From the NCBI GenBank assembly GCA_029269725.1, contig JARJHS010000006.1, forward strand, positions 310,001 through 374,000: a stretch of 64,000 bases of DNA. The letters run 5' to 3'. The translations under genes were made by a program, and so were the position numbers. Positions 25,359-35,060 of the stretch are shown here, in pieces. Below the pieces are notes generated by a model that was not told where the DNA came from, did no database searches, and saw nothing but the letters and a program-made list of their open reading frames with translations. The stretch is from Pollutibacter soli (GTDB lineage: Bacteria > Bacteroidota > Bacteroidia > Chitinophagales > Chitinophagaceae). Numbering within the stretch: the first letter of the stretch is position 1; each line of letters opens with the position of its first letter.

Positions 25359-26377
25359 CAAAACTCCACCGGACACCTCTGCTGCCTGCTCGAACTACTC
25401 CTGATATTCAAATAATTCCTGTAACTCAGCGTCAGCTCGAATCCACCCTTCATCTGCGAAGCGGTTTTCAGTTTACTCACATTCACATCATAGCTAACTC
25501 CTAGACTCAGATTATAATAATCAAATTTCACCAACGGCACCAGCGCATCATTCCAGCGATAAAACAAACCGACGCCCATCGCGAGTTTGTAGTCTTCTTC
25601 TTCCTCTACAAATGAATGACTCAGCAATGCGCCTCCCTGCCCCTGGTAGCTGCCGCCCTGATAGAAAAAGTCACCATAGAAAAACAATTGATCGATTTCG
25701 CTGACAGGTGTGTTGACGCCGACATTGAAGACAATTTTTGGATTGAGACTGATATCATGCTCGCGACTGAAAGCAACTTTGGGTTTGTTGAAATGAAAAT
25801 ATGCAGCACCAATGTACATCTTGCTTTCATAGCCAAAACTCGTACTGTATGCGGCCCCGACAGACATATCGAAATAAGAGAGATTGGTGTTGTTAAACGT
25901 CTGACTCGTTGGATTCGTAGCCGAATAAGAGCCGTTCACAAACTGATCATCGAAACTCAAACGCGATGGATCAAAACGTTGCTGTACTAAACCGCCGATA
26001 AACCCAAGTGAGAGATAACTGTCTTCACCATTGAGTGTTTTATGGTAGGTAACGGCAGGCATCACCTGCGTTTTTCCAAGTCGCGAATCACCTGCAATAT
26101 CGTTGGTGGTCTGAAGACCGATACTTACATAATCACCCGAGCGGTCGCTGACATTGAATTTTGTTTCGACCCCGAGTGCCATCGTCTGAAATGGAACGGT
26201 CACGCTCCCCCACTGCCTTCGGAATCCGCTGGTGACGCGGATATCGCCGCGGTAAAAACCAGACAATGCCGGATTCCGCAACAGCGGCAGTTCATAAAAC
26301 TGCGAAAAGTTAATGTCCTGCGCAATGGCATGTGCACCGCAGCAAATCATAAAAACTCCGATTAAAATTCTTTTCAT
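25358..26377 (-). CDS. PorP/SprF-family type IX secretion system membrane protein
   Basis: This is a 339-residue outer-membrane beta-barrel-like protein. The signal peptide MKRILIGVFMICCGAHAIAQ is followed by DINFSQFYELPLLRNPALSGF, the hallmark N-terminus of the PorP/SprF family (bacteroidete type IX secretion system membrane protein). Further features are RVTSGFRRQWGSV, then GDSRLGKTQVMPAVTYHK, LSLGFIGGLVQQRFDP and a series of amphipathic strands. It begins 6 bases after the stop of the giant CHU_C-domain gene, so the pair is cotranscribed. Such pairs are common: the barrel is thought to help secrete or anchor its type-B-sorted partner at the cell surface. A degenerate fragment of a second copy is at 16300-16506. 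Confidence 0.95.
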   Translation of the reverse strand: MKRILIGVFMICCGAHAIAQDINFSQFYELPLLRNPALSGFYRGDIRVTSGFRRQWGSVTVPFQTMALGVETKFNVSDRSGDYVSIGLQTTNDIAGDSRLGKTQVMPAVTYHKTLNGEDSYLSLGFIGGLVQQRFDPSRLSFDDQFVNGSYSATNPTSQTFNNTNLSYFDMSVGAAYSTSFGYESKMYIGAAYFHFNKPKVAFSREHDISLNPKIVFNVGVNTPVSEIDQLFFYGDFFYQGGSYQGQGGALLSHSFVEEEEDYKLAMGVGLFYRWNDALVPLVKFDYYNLSLGVSYDVNVSKLKTASQMKGGFELTLSYRNYLNIRSSSSRQQRCPVEF

Positions 26378-26383
26378 ACGCTT

Positions 26384-29300
26384 CTATTTTATGATGGAAA
26401 CATTTCCTTTATAGACATAGGTTGCGCCGTTTTCGCAGATGACTTCAGCCGTATATACAAACACTTCCGGACCACCGACTTTTCCGCGCACTTTACCATC
26501 CCATGCCTGGTTGATATCATTGGGCTGGAAATTATTTCTTTCAAATACCAGCTCGCCCCAGCGGTTGAAAATCCTGAAATACTTCACCGTCGCAATACCT
26601 TTCGCACGCACGAGGAGTTTATCATTGTGACCATCACCATCCGGCGTAAACGCATTCGGAATAAATACCTGTGCATTTTCACAGAAGGTTTTTATCTGAA
26701 GGGTATCTGTCGCCGGACAACCATAAATATTTGTGATGTTCACCGTGTAGATGATGTTGTTTTTCACAGTCGCAACCGGATCAGCACAATTGCTGCAGGA
26801 TAGATTGGTGCCCGGATCCCATGACCAGGTTTTCACCGGCGGCCCTGTAATCGTACTCTGCAACACCTGCTGCGTACCTGTAGGTACAGTTACATCCGGT
26901 CCGAGACTGATCGTTGAATAACCGCCCACTGCCACTTCGACAAAGGCCGTATCACTGAAGCAATGATTCTCATCATAACCAATCACACGGTAACGGGTAG
27001 TCGATGCCGGACTGGCGACCGGATTCGGAATATTCGGATTGCTTAGGCCGGTGGATGGTGTCCAATTGTAAGAGAATGCGCCGCTTGCATTCAATGTCAC
27101 CGATTGTCCGATACACAAAGTGTCGACAGATTTCACCTGCAGTTTGAATGGATGAATCACTTTCACGAGTATCGTATCCTGGCTGAAACACCCTTCTGCA
27201 TTGATACCTCGGACAATGTAATTTGTTGTCGCGTTCGGACTGGCCACCGGATCTGCACAATTGCTGCAACTCAAACCGGAAGCAGGCTGCCATTGATATT
27301 GGGATGCACCCGTTGTTACGAGTTTTACCGAGGTTCCCGCACAGATCGTCTTATCTTCTATGCGTGCCAGCTGCGGCGTTTTATAAATCGCTGTTGTAGT
27401 AGCAACAGTATCAAAACAACCATTCACTGTTCCCACAATCAATTGAATATTGTAATTGCCCGTCAGCGTCGGTTTAAAGTTGAACACACTGGTGTTGCCG
27501 GTTGCGTTGGAAGAAGTCAGCCATTTATAAAGATTTACAGAATCGCGCGACTGTACCACTGCTGTAAACAGATTATCCTTTTCGGTACATCCAAAAATGT
27601 CCTTGTTAATCGAAGCAAGAGGAACATCAAAAACATCAACATAAATTTTCTTCGTCAGCGTATCCGTACAACCGCTCGCTGCTGTGATGATCATCGACAC
27701 ATTGTATTGGCCTTCCGCAGCGTATCTGTGACTGATCTGCGTTCCCGTTCCCTCAGTGCCATCGCCAAACAACCAGTGAACCGATGCTTTGCTGAAATAT
27801 ACCTGTGAGCTGTCTTTGAAATTTAGCATGCTGTATCCGCAGTAATTTTGCACAGAATGGCTGAATCCAGCTTCTACTTTGTCCACTACAATCGTGTCTT
27901 TCCCCACAATAGACATGCTACATACGTTCGCAGATATGATCAGCAGAGAAGGAACAAATTTGCCTGGTGTTGTGTACTGATGGAAGACAATCGTTTCTGT
28001 CGTCTTAATGGTTGTTGCATCTCCAAAATTCCAGATCAGTGTGTCGGTGAAATTTCCCCTGTATTCAAATCTTACTCCCGCGGTCACACATTTATTTCCG
28101 CCTTCGTATATCAGAACTCCATCAGGAATTTTCTGTGTTACAATAATGGTTTGAACGGCAGTATCAGAACAACTGAATCCATCCGGATTTTGTCTGAAGG
28201 TGGTCAGCTTTACATTATATGTTCCGGGCGCTTTGAAGAAATGAACAGGATTTTTATTAAAGGTCTGCTGACCATCTCCGAACTGCCAGAGATAAGAATC
28301 CGCAGAATCCGATTGATTAATGAAGCGTACAGAATCACCGGAACAACTGTTGATCGTTTGTGTAGTGAACGCAGCATTGGCAGTGGAAAATACTTTGATC
28401 GTTTCCGTTGTACTGGTATCAGAACAGCCGTTGGATGCATTCAGTCTTACGATATAAATTCCTTCCTTCAGATAAGTATGACGAACCGTATCGATATTTT
28501 TTGTTGATGTATGTGTTGTACCATCGCCGAAATCCCATTTGAAAAGCGATGCTCCCCTCGAGTTATTGATCAGGTTCGCTGTGTGTGGCAAACAACCGGA
28601 AAGCTCAGTCGCATTTACTGCCATATCGATCCTGATATTGTTTGGTGCAATAGCAATCGCATACTGCATCGTATCGGATCCGCAACTGTTCCGGGAAATC
28701 AGTTTTACAAAGAATGTATCCTTAGTTCCACTGAAGAAAGTATGCGAAATAGTATCAGCGACGCTGGTTTCCGTTCTTTGTCCATCACCAAAATCCCAGA
28801 TAAAGTTCATATCATTTCCGCGGGATATATTAGTGAAGACTACGCGCATGGGTGAACATCCAAAACTTTTATCCGGTGTGAACAATGATTTTGGTTTTGA
28901 TTTCACGAGCACTGTTTTCTGAAGTATAACAGTATCGCAACCCGCAAACGCTTTCAAACGGATCGTGAACGTTGTATCACCAAAATCAGGATCAGGTGGG
29001 AAGATGATATCTCCCGGTTGTGCAACATTCGTTTTTATACCATTACCAAAATCCCAGAGGAAACTAAACCTATTCATCTCGGGAGTGGTATTGGTTATTC
29101 TAACAGTCAATGGTCCGCATCCGATGCTATCTGAAATTGTAAAGGATGGAACAGGAACAGGCTTCGTATAGAATTCATGTCTTACTGTATCGGTCTTACA
29201 TCCAAAAACACTTACCGCAACCATGGTTATCGTTACGGAATCATCCGGTTTATTCAAAGTATATCCCGGAAATTGTACACCGGAATTAAGCTGCGTCTGA

Positions 29301-32300
29301 TCCGCAAACCAATGATAGTTGCTGTTGATTCCTGCGGGAGATGTATTTGCAATGCTGATGACAAACGGCGTACATGCGGTATCCACAGGAACACTGATGG
29401 CAGCTTTCGCATCGGGACGAATGATTACTGTAATTTTTTGTCTTGGTCCTTCGCATCCTTTATCAGAAACCTGGCTCACCCAATAATCTGCATTGCCGGT
29501 CTGTAATGTAGATGGTGTCGGCGTCTGCGGAAGATTTGTTCCACCAATTTCGGTGGTATACCAACGTAGCTGATGTGCAGGCAGTGCTTCAGCAGTCAAA
29601 GGACTGGCGGTAGCGCCGATACAATACTCCACTGGCGATTGCACTTTTGGTGCGACAGGTAATGGGTTGATTACAACAACTGTTTTTCCAGGTTGGGAGG
29701 TACAATTATTTACGGTTACGGTTACTCTATATTCGCCCTGATTCTCCAAGGTAACGTTCGGGATTACTGGAGATTTATCTGTACTGATGAAATTTTGAGG
29801 ACCTGTCCATGCATATGTGATTCCAGCATCAGCAACTCCAGATACATTTAACTGAATCGTTGCGCCTGCGCAGACCGGCCCATTTGATAAGGCAGTTGGT
29901 GGGAGTGGAGGATTCGGATCCGACAGTGTAAACGGTCCTGCAACATTGGAAGGACAATTATTAAGCGTGACCTGTACATCTGTATAAGCCCCTGATGACA
30001 ATGATGTAATGGTTAACTCACCCAATGCATTTGATATAATTTCTGCGGATTGAGCAATTCCATTTTTCTTATAGCTGACACGATAATTTGTATTTGCATC
30101 CAGTCCGCTGAGTGTAATTGATCCAGTCGATGATGCGCAACTCGTGGGATGGTTGAAGCGGCTGCCGGTGATCCGCGGAAGTTTATGAATAATAACCTGC
30201 GTGTTTCCGGTAACGGAACAATTTCCTTTCTCACCGATTATTTTCACTGTATAAGTTCCAGCATTTTTTTCTGCTGCTGCAATGATTTTTGGATTCTGTT
30301 CGGTGCTGCTGAAACCATCGGGTCCCGACCACAGATAACTTAGATTCCCTGCGCCTGAAGCAGAAGCCGAAAGCAATACATCTGCACCGGCACAAACAGG
30401 TCCGTTATTTTTTACCGAAATATTTTCCGGCGTCGGGTGAACGGTCAGCACTACTGTATCCGATGGGGACACACATCCGCTAACGGTAACGAATACGGTA
30501 TAAATTCCGCCATTGGCTAACGTAGCCGATGGTATAGATGGGTTTTGCAGATTGCTTGTGAAACCAGCAGGTCCTGTCCAGGTATAAATTGCTCCCGCCG
30601 GGGCGCCAGAGACAGTAAGATTTACATTGCCGCCCGTACATACTTCCTGATCGTTACCCGCAACCGGTTTAGCTGGTGGATTTGGATCGCTGAGAACAAC
30701 AGGTCCTGCCGTATCGGAGCTACAACCATCGAGGGTGATGATGAAATCAGAATAAGTCGCTGCATTCAGGTTGATAAGTTCGAGTACACCTGTCGCATTT
30801 GATTGAAGAACGTTTGTTATCTGTACACCATTGCGCTTGTATTTGATTTGATAAGTAGTACTACCTTTCAGTCCCTTCAACTGAATGGAACCAGAGGAAG
30901 AATTACAGGTGGCCGGATCATTTGATACAATATCTGTAATCTGTGGAACTTGTTTTATCACCACCTGAACACGATCCGAATCAGAACATCCTCCCGCATT
31001 ATTTTCTATCTTCAATCTGTACTCACCGGCCGAACTCGTTTTAGTTACTTGCAATAACGGCTGTCTTTCATCGCTGGTGAAATTATCCGGTCCGCTCCAT
31101 GAATATTTCAAAGAAAGATTTCCCGCGACAGTTGCTGATAACTGTAGGGGATTCCCCTCGCAAATCGGGCTGTTGCTGGTTATTTGTGTGATTGAAGGTG
31201 TCTGATTAACAGTGACCGTCACTGATGCCGGAACTGATAAACAACCATTCACTTCGCGCGTGACAGTATATAATCCTGACGCATTAACGCCTGCATTCTG
31301 AATGACCGGATTTTGTGATGTGCTTATAAATCCATTCGGACCTGTCCACCTGAATATACCTCCTGTACCCGTCGACATGAGTTTCAATTCAGACCCACTG
31401 CATATCGGTCCGTTACTTGTTGCCACAGGTGTGGTTGGTGGATTGGGATCTGTTAGCGTATATGGACCGACTTTATTGGAAGGACATCCGGTGGATTCTA
31501 CATAGATCTCGCTGTATGTACCAGCCGACAATGATGAGATAACTATTTCACCCGCAGTACCTGAATTCGCTGAAATCGTTTGTGCATTACCGTTTTTAAG
31601 GTAACGGACTGTAAAGAGGGTATTTGTTGTAAGACCTTTTAATATAATGCTTCCTGTAGCTGATCCGCAATTCAGCGGGCTTGTAAAACTTCCTGTGATG
31701 GAAGGGATCGGATTGACAATAACATTTATTCTCGACCTTGGGCTTTCGCAAACGCTGAATGAAGTCTGACTGACCCAATACGATTTTGTCCCGACGGTAA
31801 CAGTGGAAGGTGTAGGTGCAGTTGATGACGCTGTTCCGCCCGTCTCAGTCCCGTACCAGTTTAAATTTTTTCCTGTCAGCGTCGCCGATAATGGAACGGC
31901 ATTTTCTTCCTGGCAATATTGTACAGGTGAAACAACCACTGGTGCTGACGGTGATGGATTCACTTTGATGATAAAGCTGTTATCCGACTTGCAACCACCC
32001 TGTGTTGCAGTGACTGTAATTGTTGCAGATTGCGGTACTGCAAATGTATTTTTCGCAATAAATTCAGCAATATTGCCTGATCCGCTTAATGCCGGTAGTC
32101 CGATATTCGGATTTGAACTTACCCACGTAATACTTGTACCTGGCGTAGCACTTGAAAACAGATAAGGTCCGGCCTTGGCATTATTACATACGGAATCTGA
32201 CTGGGGGATCTGCAAATCGGGTAAAGCATTTATGATAAAAGTTTCTGACGCTGTCGTTGTTCCGCATTCATTGGTAACTGCAAGTGTTATTTTGTGTACG

Positions 32301-34315
32301 CCTGCAGTGCTGAAACTAACATTGCCAGGGTTTAAATTTGTTGATGTAGCAGGAGTTCCGCCTTCGAAAGTCCATAGATAGGTCAATGCAGAATTACCGC
32401 AATTTGTAATGGTTGCTGATGGAGTGAACGTAGTAGGTCCGCATGACGTTGGGATAGGCTTAATTATTACCGTTGGCGGTTTCTTTACTTCAACAATTTT
32501 TGTGGTGGTGACTTCACCGCATGGACTGGTAACGGTGAGTTTAATCGCGTATTTACCCGGATTATTAAAAATGATTTTCGGATCAGCAGATGTTTCGGAA
32601 GAACCGGCAGCAAATTTCCAATCCGCACTGGTTCCGCAATAATCACTAGCATAATCAACGGTCCATTTATACGTCGCAGGTTTACACCCATTAACGCCGG
32701 TACTGTTATTTGTTATATTAACTGTAAATGGTGCACAACCTGAACTGTTGTCCAGAGAAAATAACGGCACAGGCTTCGGCATTACGCAGACGGTTCGTGT
32801 AGCCGTGGTCGTGCCGCAAGGGTTTTTTGCGGTTAGCGTCACCGTATAAATTCCAGGTGCAGCGTAGGTATGACAGGGATTGGTTTGTGTTGAAGTGTTG
32901 TTTGATCCGCTCGAGGGATCGCCAAAATTCCAGCTGTATTCCGTAAGCTCGCTGCATGTCGATCCCCAATTGCCAAGGATAGTAGAGTTTACAAAGCACA
33001 CGTTTTGATTTACGCAGACCGGAAGGATGGAATCAATCGCGGCCTCCGGTTTTATCCTGATCTGGATATTACCTGCAGTGTACGGTGTAACATCACAGGC
33101 GTTGATTACTTTGAGAACCGCCACAAAAGTGGGATTCGGGCAGGATGATTTTGTATAGGTGTGATACACGGTGTCCGGCGTCATTCCCGGGTTCAATGGG
33201 TGAGTCAGAATAACCGAATCCCCATCACCAAAATTCAACACATAAAATGTTCCCGGAGAATTATCCTGCCAGTTGCTGATGATGAATGGCAATGTCGCCG
33301 GCGCACACAATCCTGTTGTATTTCCCAGGGTGCCCAATCCACCTGCAGGATTACTTTGATTAGCTACAACATAAGTCGCTGTGTTGCTGCAGCCATTTGT
33401 TCCTTTTCCTGTTATCGCGAGATTGAATGCACCGAGTTTTGTATAGGTATGCTCTAAAGGAAAACTTGCGGCGGTAAGGTTATTTTGAACAGTACCATCA
33501 CCCCAGTTAACCGTGTAAGTGGATATACAGTTTTTATCCGGGGAATTATTATCAATTTTAATAGTGTAGTTCGGATTATTGACGGTTGGTGAATTTTCAC
33601 AATTGCTGAACGGAGAGAATATATTGAGATCACGGATACTTACTTCCGGTTTACGAATGACTTTTATCGGTTTTCTAACTGTATCCGAACACCCATTCGC
33701 ATCGGTGACGATCAATTGATTGAAGCCGGAAAATGTTCCGCATCCAAGGACCTGCAATCCTCTGTTTACATCTGCAGCAGTTGCTTTTGATCCGTCAGCA
33801 AAAGTCCATGCATAAGTAAATGGCGCAGTGCCATTGGTAACCGTTGAATTAAAATTAATGACGGTACCGGAACAGGTACTGTCGTTATTGAAAGTAAAAT
33901 CTGCCACCGGTTTCGACCAAACGGTAACGCGCAGGGTATCGTAATAAGTTTTTGTAACGCCGGAGGTTACTACGACACTATATCTACCACTGGTATTGGC
34001 TCTGTAGCTGGATGCAATAGCTCCGTTGATATCAGCATTATCTTTTGTCCATTGAAAGCTAGCGCCAGCAGGTGCATTATTAGCAATCAAAAGAACAGAT
34101 TCGCCCTGACAAAAACTAAGCGGTTGTGTGTACCTGATAGTATCTCCTGTTGCTGTAGTTCTTAAGGAAAATGACACAGGTTTTTTTGCCTTTACAGGTG
34201 ATGCTTTCCGTTGACCTGAAACAGGTTTCCCGGCCGTTTGTACCTGGCAAAAGGTTATTGATGAGACAATAACAAAAAGTAATGTCAGAATATATCTTAA
34301 TCCTGGTGGGTTCAT
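26384..34315 (-). CDS. Giant PKD/Ig-like surface protein with CHU_C (type B) sorting domain
   Basis: This is a 2643-residue secreted protein. Signal peptide: residues 1 to about 25 (LRYILTLLFVIVSSITFCQ). Many PKD-type domains are recognisable by YTWNFGD/YLWQFGDG motifs and (V)HTY strands, with cysteine-rich Ig-like modules between. Residues about 875-1640 contain a 257-residue unit repeated three times (each beginning like PSITGSF...C...GSI.LKGL and ending LTDPNPP). The last 90 residues, VFIPNAFTPDGDGHND...FNRWGELVFE...WDG, are the gliding-motility-associated C-terminal domain that directs export through the type IX system. Likely an adhesin or surface polymer. It forms an operon with the porP/sprF gene downstream. 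Many antisense frames over this gene are artefacts of its composition. Confidence 0.95.
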   Translation of the reverse strand: MNPPGLRYILTLLFVIVSSITFCQVQTAGKPVSGQRKASPVKAKKPVSFSLRTTATGDTIRYTQPLSFCQGESVLLIANNAPAGASFQWTKDNADINGAIASSYRANTSGRYSVVVTSGVTKTYYDTLRVTVWSKPVADFTFNNDSTCSGTVINFNSTVTNGTAPFTYAWTFADGSKATAADVNRGLQVLGCGTFSGFNQLIVTDANGCSDTVRKPIKVIRKPEVSIRDLNIFSPFSNCENSPTVNNPNYTIKIDNNSPDKNCISTYTVNWGDGTVQNNLTAASFPLEHTYTKLGAFNLAITGKGTNGCSNTATYVVANQSNPAGGLGTLGNTTGLCAPATLPFIISNWQDNSPGTFYVLNFGDGDSVILTHPLNPGMTPDTVYHTYTKSSCPNPTFVAVLKVINACDVTPYTAGNIQIRIKPEAAIDSILPVCVNQNVCFVNSTILGNWGSTCSELTEYSWNFGDPSSGSNNTSTQTNPCHTYAAPGIYTVTLTAKNPCGTTTATRTVCVMPKPVPLFSLDNSSGCAPFTVNITNNSTGVNGCKPATYKWTVDYASDYCGTSADWKFAAGSSETSADPKIIFNNPGKYAIKLTVTSPCGEVTTTKIVEVKKPPTVIIKPIPTSCGPTTFTPSATITNCGNSALTYLWTFEGGTPATSTNLNPGNVSFSTAGVHKITLAVTNECGTTTASETFIINALPDLQIPQSDSVCNNAKAGPYLFSSATPGTSITWVSSNPNIGLPALSGSGNIAEFIAKNTFAVPQSATITVTATQGGCKSDNSFIIKVNPSPSAPVVVSPVQYCQEENAVPLSATLTGKNLNWYGTETGGTASSTAPTPSTVTVGTKSYWVSQTSFSVCESPRSRINVIVNPIPSITGSFTSPLNCGSATGSIILKGLTTNTLFTVRYLKNGNAQTISANSGTAGEIVISSLSAGTYSEIYVESTGCPSNKVGPYTLTDPNPPTTPVATSNGPICSGSELKLMSTGTGGIFRWTGPNGFISTSQNPVIQNAGVNASGLYTVTREVNGCLSVPASVTVTVNQTPSITQITSNSPICEGNPLQLSATVAGNLSLKYSWSGPDNFTSDERQPLLQVTKTSSAGEYRLKIENNAGGCSDSDRVQVVIKQVPQITDIVSNDPATCNSSSGSIQLKGLKGSTTYQIKYKRNGVQITNVLQSNATGVLELINLNAATYSDFIITLDGCSSDTAGPVVLSDPNPPAKPVAGNDQEVCTGGNVNLTVSGAPAGAIYTWTGPAGFTSNLQNPSIPSATLANGGIYTVFVTVSGCVSPSDTVVLTVHPTPENISVKNNGPVCAGADVLLSASASGAGNLSYLWSGPDGFSSTEQNPKIIAAAEKNAGTYTVKIIGEKGNCSVTGNTQVIIHKLPRITGSRFNHPTSCASSTGSITLSGLDANTNYRVSYKKNGIAQSAEIISNALGELTITSLSSGAYTDVQVTLNNCPSNVAGPFTLSDPNPPLPPTALSNGPVCAGATIQLNVSGVADAGITYAWTGPQNFISTDKSPVIPNVTLENQGEYRVTVTVNNCTSQPGKTVVVINPLPVAPKVQSPVEYCIGATASPLTAEALPAHQLRWYTTEIGGTNLPQTPTPSTLQTGNADYWVSQVSDKGCEGPRQKITVIIRPDAKAAISVPVDTACTPFVISIANTSPAGINSNYHWFADQTQLNSGVQFPGYTLNKPDDSVTITMVAVSVFGCKTDTVRHEFYTKPVPVPSFTISDSIGCGPLTVRITNTTPEMNRFSFLWDFGNGIKTNVAQPGDIIFPPDPDFGDTTFTIRLKAFAGCDTVILQKTVLVKSKPKSLFTPDKSFGCSPMRVVFTNISRGNDMNFIWDFGDGQRTETSVADTISHTFFSGTKDTFFVKLISRNSCGSDTMQYAIAIAPNNIRIDMAVNATELSGCLPHTANLINNSRGASLFKWDFGDGTTHTSTKNIDTVRHTYLKEGIYIVRLNASNGCSDTSTTETIKVFSTANAAFTTQTINSCSGDSVRFINQSDSADSYLWQFGDGQQTFNKNPVHFFKAPGTYNVKLTTFRQNPDGFSCSDTAVQTIIVTQKIPDGVLIYEGGNKCVTAGVRFEYRGNFTDTLIWNFGDATTIKTTETIVFHQYTTPGKFVPSLLIISANVCSMSIVGKDTIVVDKVEAGFSHSVQNYCGYSMLNFKDSSQVYFSKASVHWLFGDGTEGTGTQISHRYAAEGQYNVSMIITAASGCTDTLTKKIYVDVFDVPLASINKDIFGCTEKDNLFTAVVQSRDSVNLYKWLTSSNATGNTSVFNFKPTLTGNYNIQLIVGTVNGCFDTVATTTAIYKTPQLARIEDKTICAGTSVKLVTTGASQYQWQPASGLSCSNCADPVASPNATTNYIVRGINAEGCFSQDTILVKVIHPFKLQVKSVDTLCIGQSVTLNASGAFSYNWTPSTGLSNPNIPNPVASPASTTRYRVIGYDENHCFSDTAFVEVAVGGYSTISLGPDVTVPTGTQQVLQSTITGPPVKTWSWDPGTNLSCSNCADPVATVKNNIIYTVNITNIYGCPATDTLQIKTFCENAQVFIPNAFTPDGDGHNDKLLVRAKGIATVKYFRIFNRWGELVFERNNFQPNDINQAWDGKVRGKVGGPEVFVYTAEVICENGATYVYKGNVSIIK

Positions 34316-34563
34316 GGGTGAGCTGTAAGTCTATACATTAGGGCATTACGAAACAATACAATTACCAATAACTTATCGAGCTATTGATGATTATTGAAAT
34401 TTGAACGTCTGGGATTTCAATGGATGGAAGGAAACGAGGACTTAAATAGGAGTGGATGAGGCTGACCGGATTTAAAGTCTGTAACGACCAGGGTGGTTCT
34501 TCCGGCGAAGTTGAATTTTCGTTAGCGGTTCGAAAAATACGTATTATTATTTATTAATGCAAG

Positions 34564-34917
34564 TCACTCATGTTGCCAGCAATATCCGCTGCTCTTTGCA
34601 TTTCTCGAACACCTTGTACCTTTTTTGGTTGTGGCGCGACATTGGGATAGGCTACTGTTTCCCGAATCGTTGTCATCAGATGAATTTTTGCCTGCAATGT
34701 TGTTTCCATAACAATACCCACAAGCTTTCCGCCTCAGTCTTTTTGCTTCCTCAATCGTAACTTTTTCAATAGTGGCACGGCATTGCCTCAGCCCCTGACA
34801 ATTATGCGAATGATAGGCATAAGCGCCGGTGCTTTTACATATCAGGACTTTGTTATCAACTGTATTATCAGAAAGATAACCGACCAGGGTGAAAACCAGC
34901 AGGAGTAATAGCTTCAT
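34564..34917 (-). CDS. Small secreted cysteine-rich protein
   Basis: This is a 117-residue protein with a signal peptide (MKLLLLLVFTLVGYL). Two cysteine modules follow. The first reads ICKSTGAYAYHSHNCQGL, then QCRATIEKVTIEEAKRLRRKACGYCY, a layout like small metal-binding domains in which HxxxC and CGYC could bind zinc. The second, QCRATTKKGTRCSRNAKSSG then YCWQHE, resembles short C...C...C...H zinc-binding motifs (DUF5763-like) found at the ends of phage- and nuclease-linked proteins. A Ser/Asn/Asp-rich linker joins them. It is transcribed away from the divergent glycosidase-like gene with about 140 bases between. Function unknown. Confidence 0.85.
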   Translation of the reverse strand: MKLLLLLVFTLVGYLSDNTVDNKVLICKSTGAYAYHSHNCQGLRQCRATIEKVTIEEAKRLRRKACGYCYGNNIAGKNSSDDNDSGNSSLSQCRATTKKGTRCSRNAKSSGYCWQHE

Positions 34918-35060
34918 GGTGTATCAAAGGTGATTGTTTCCTGATAAACGTAGGGGTAATGTGGTTGTTGCTCACTGAAGAAATACAGCGATGGATTTTA
35001 TTCGCCTCTGAAATTCAATTGTCCACCAATGATCGTAATTTGACTTTCTTAACCCTGGAA

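Noticed and set aside
26439-33457. Many antisense frames of 60-230 codons opposite the giant surface protein
   Set aside because: They follow the codon composition of the real minus-strand gene, have no domain pattern and overlap one another.
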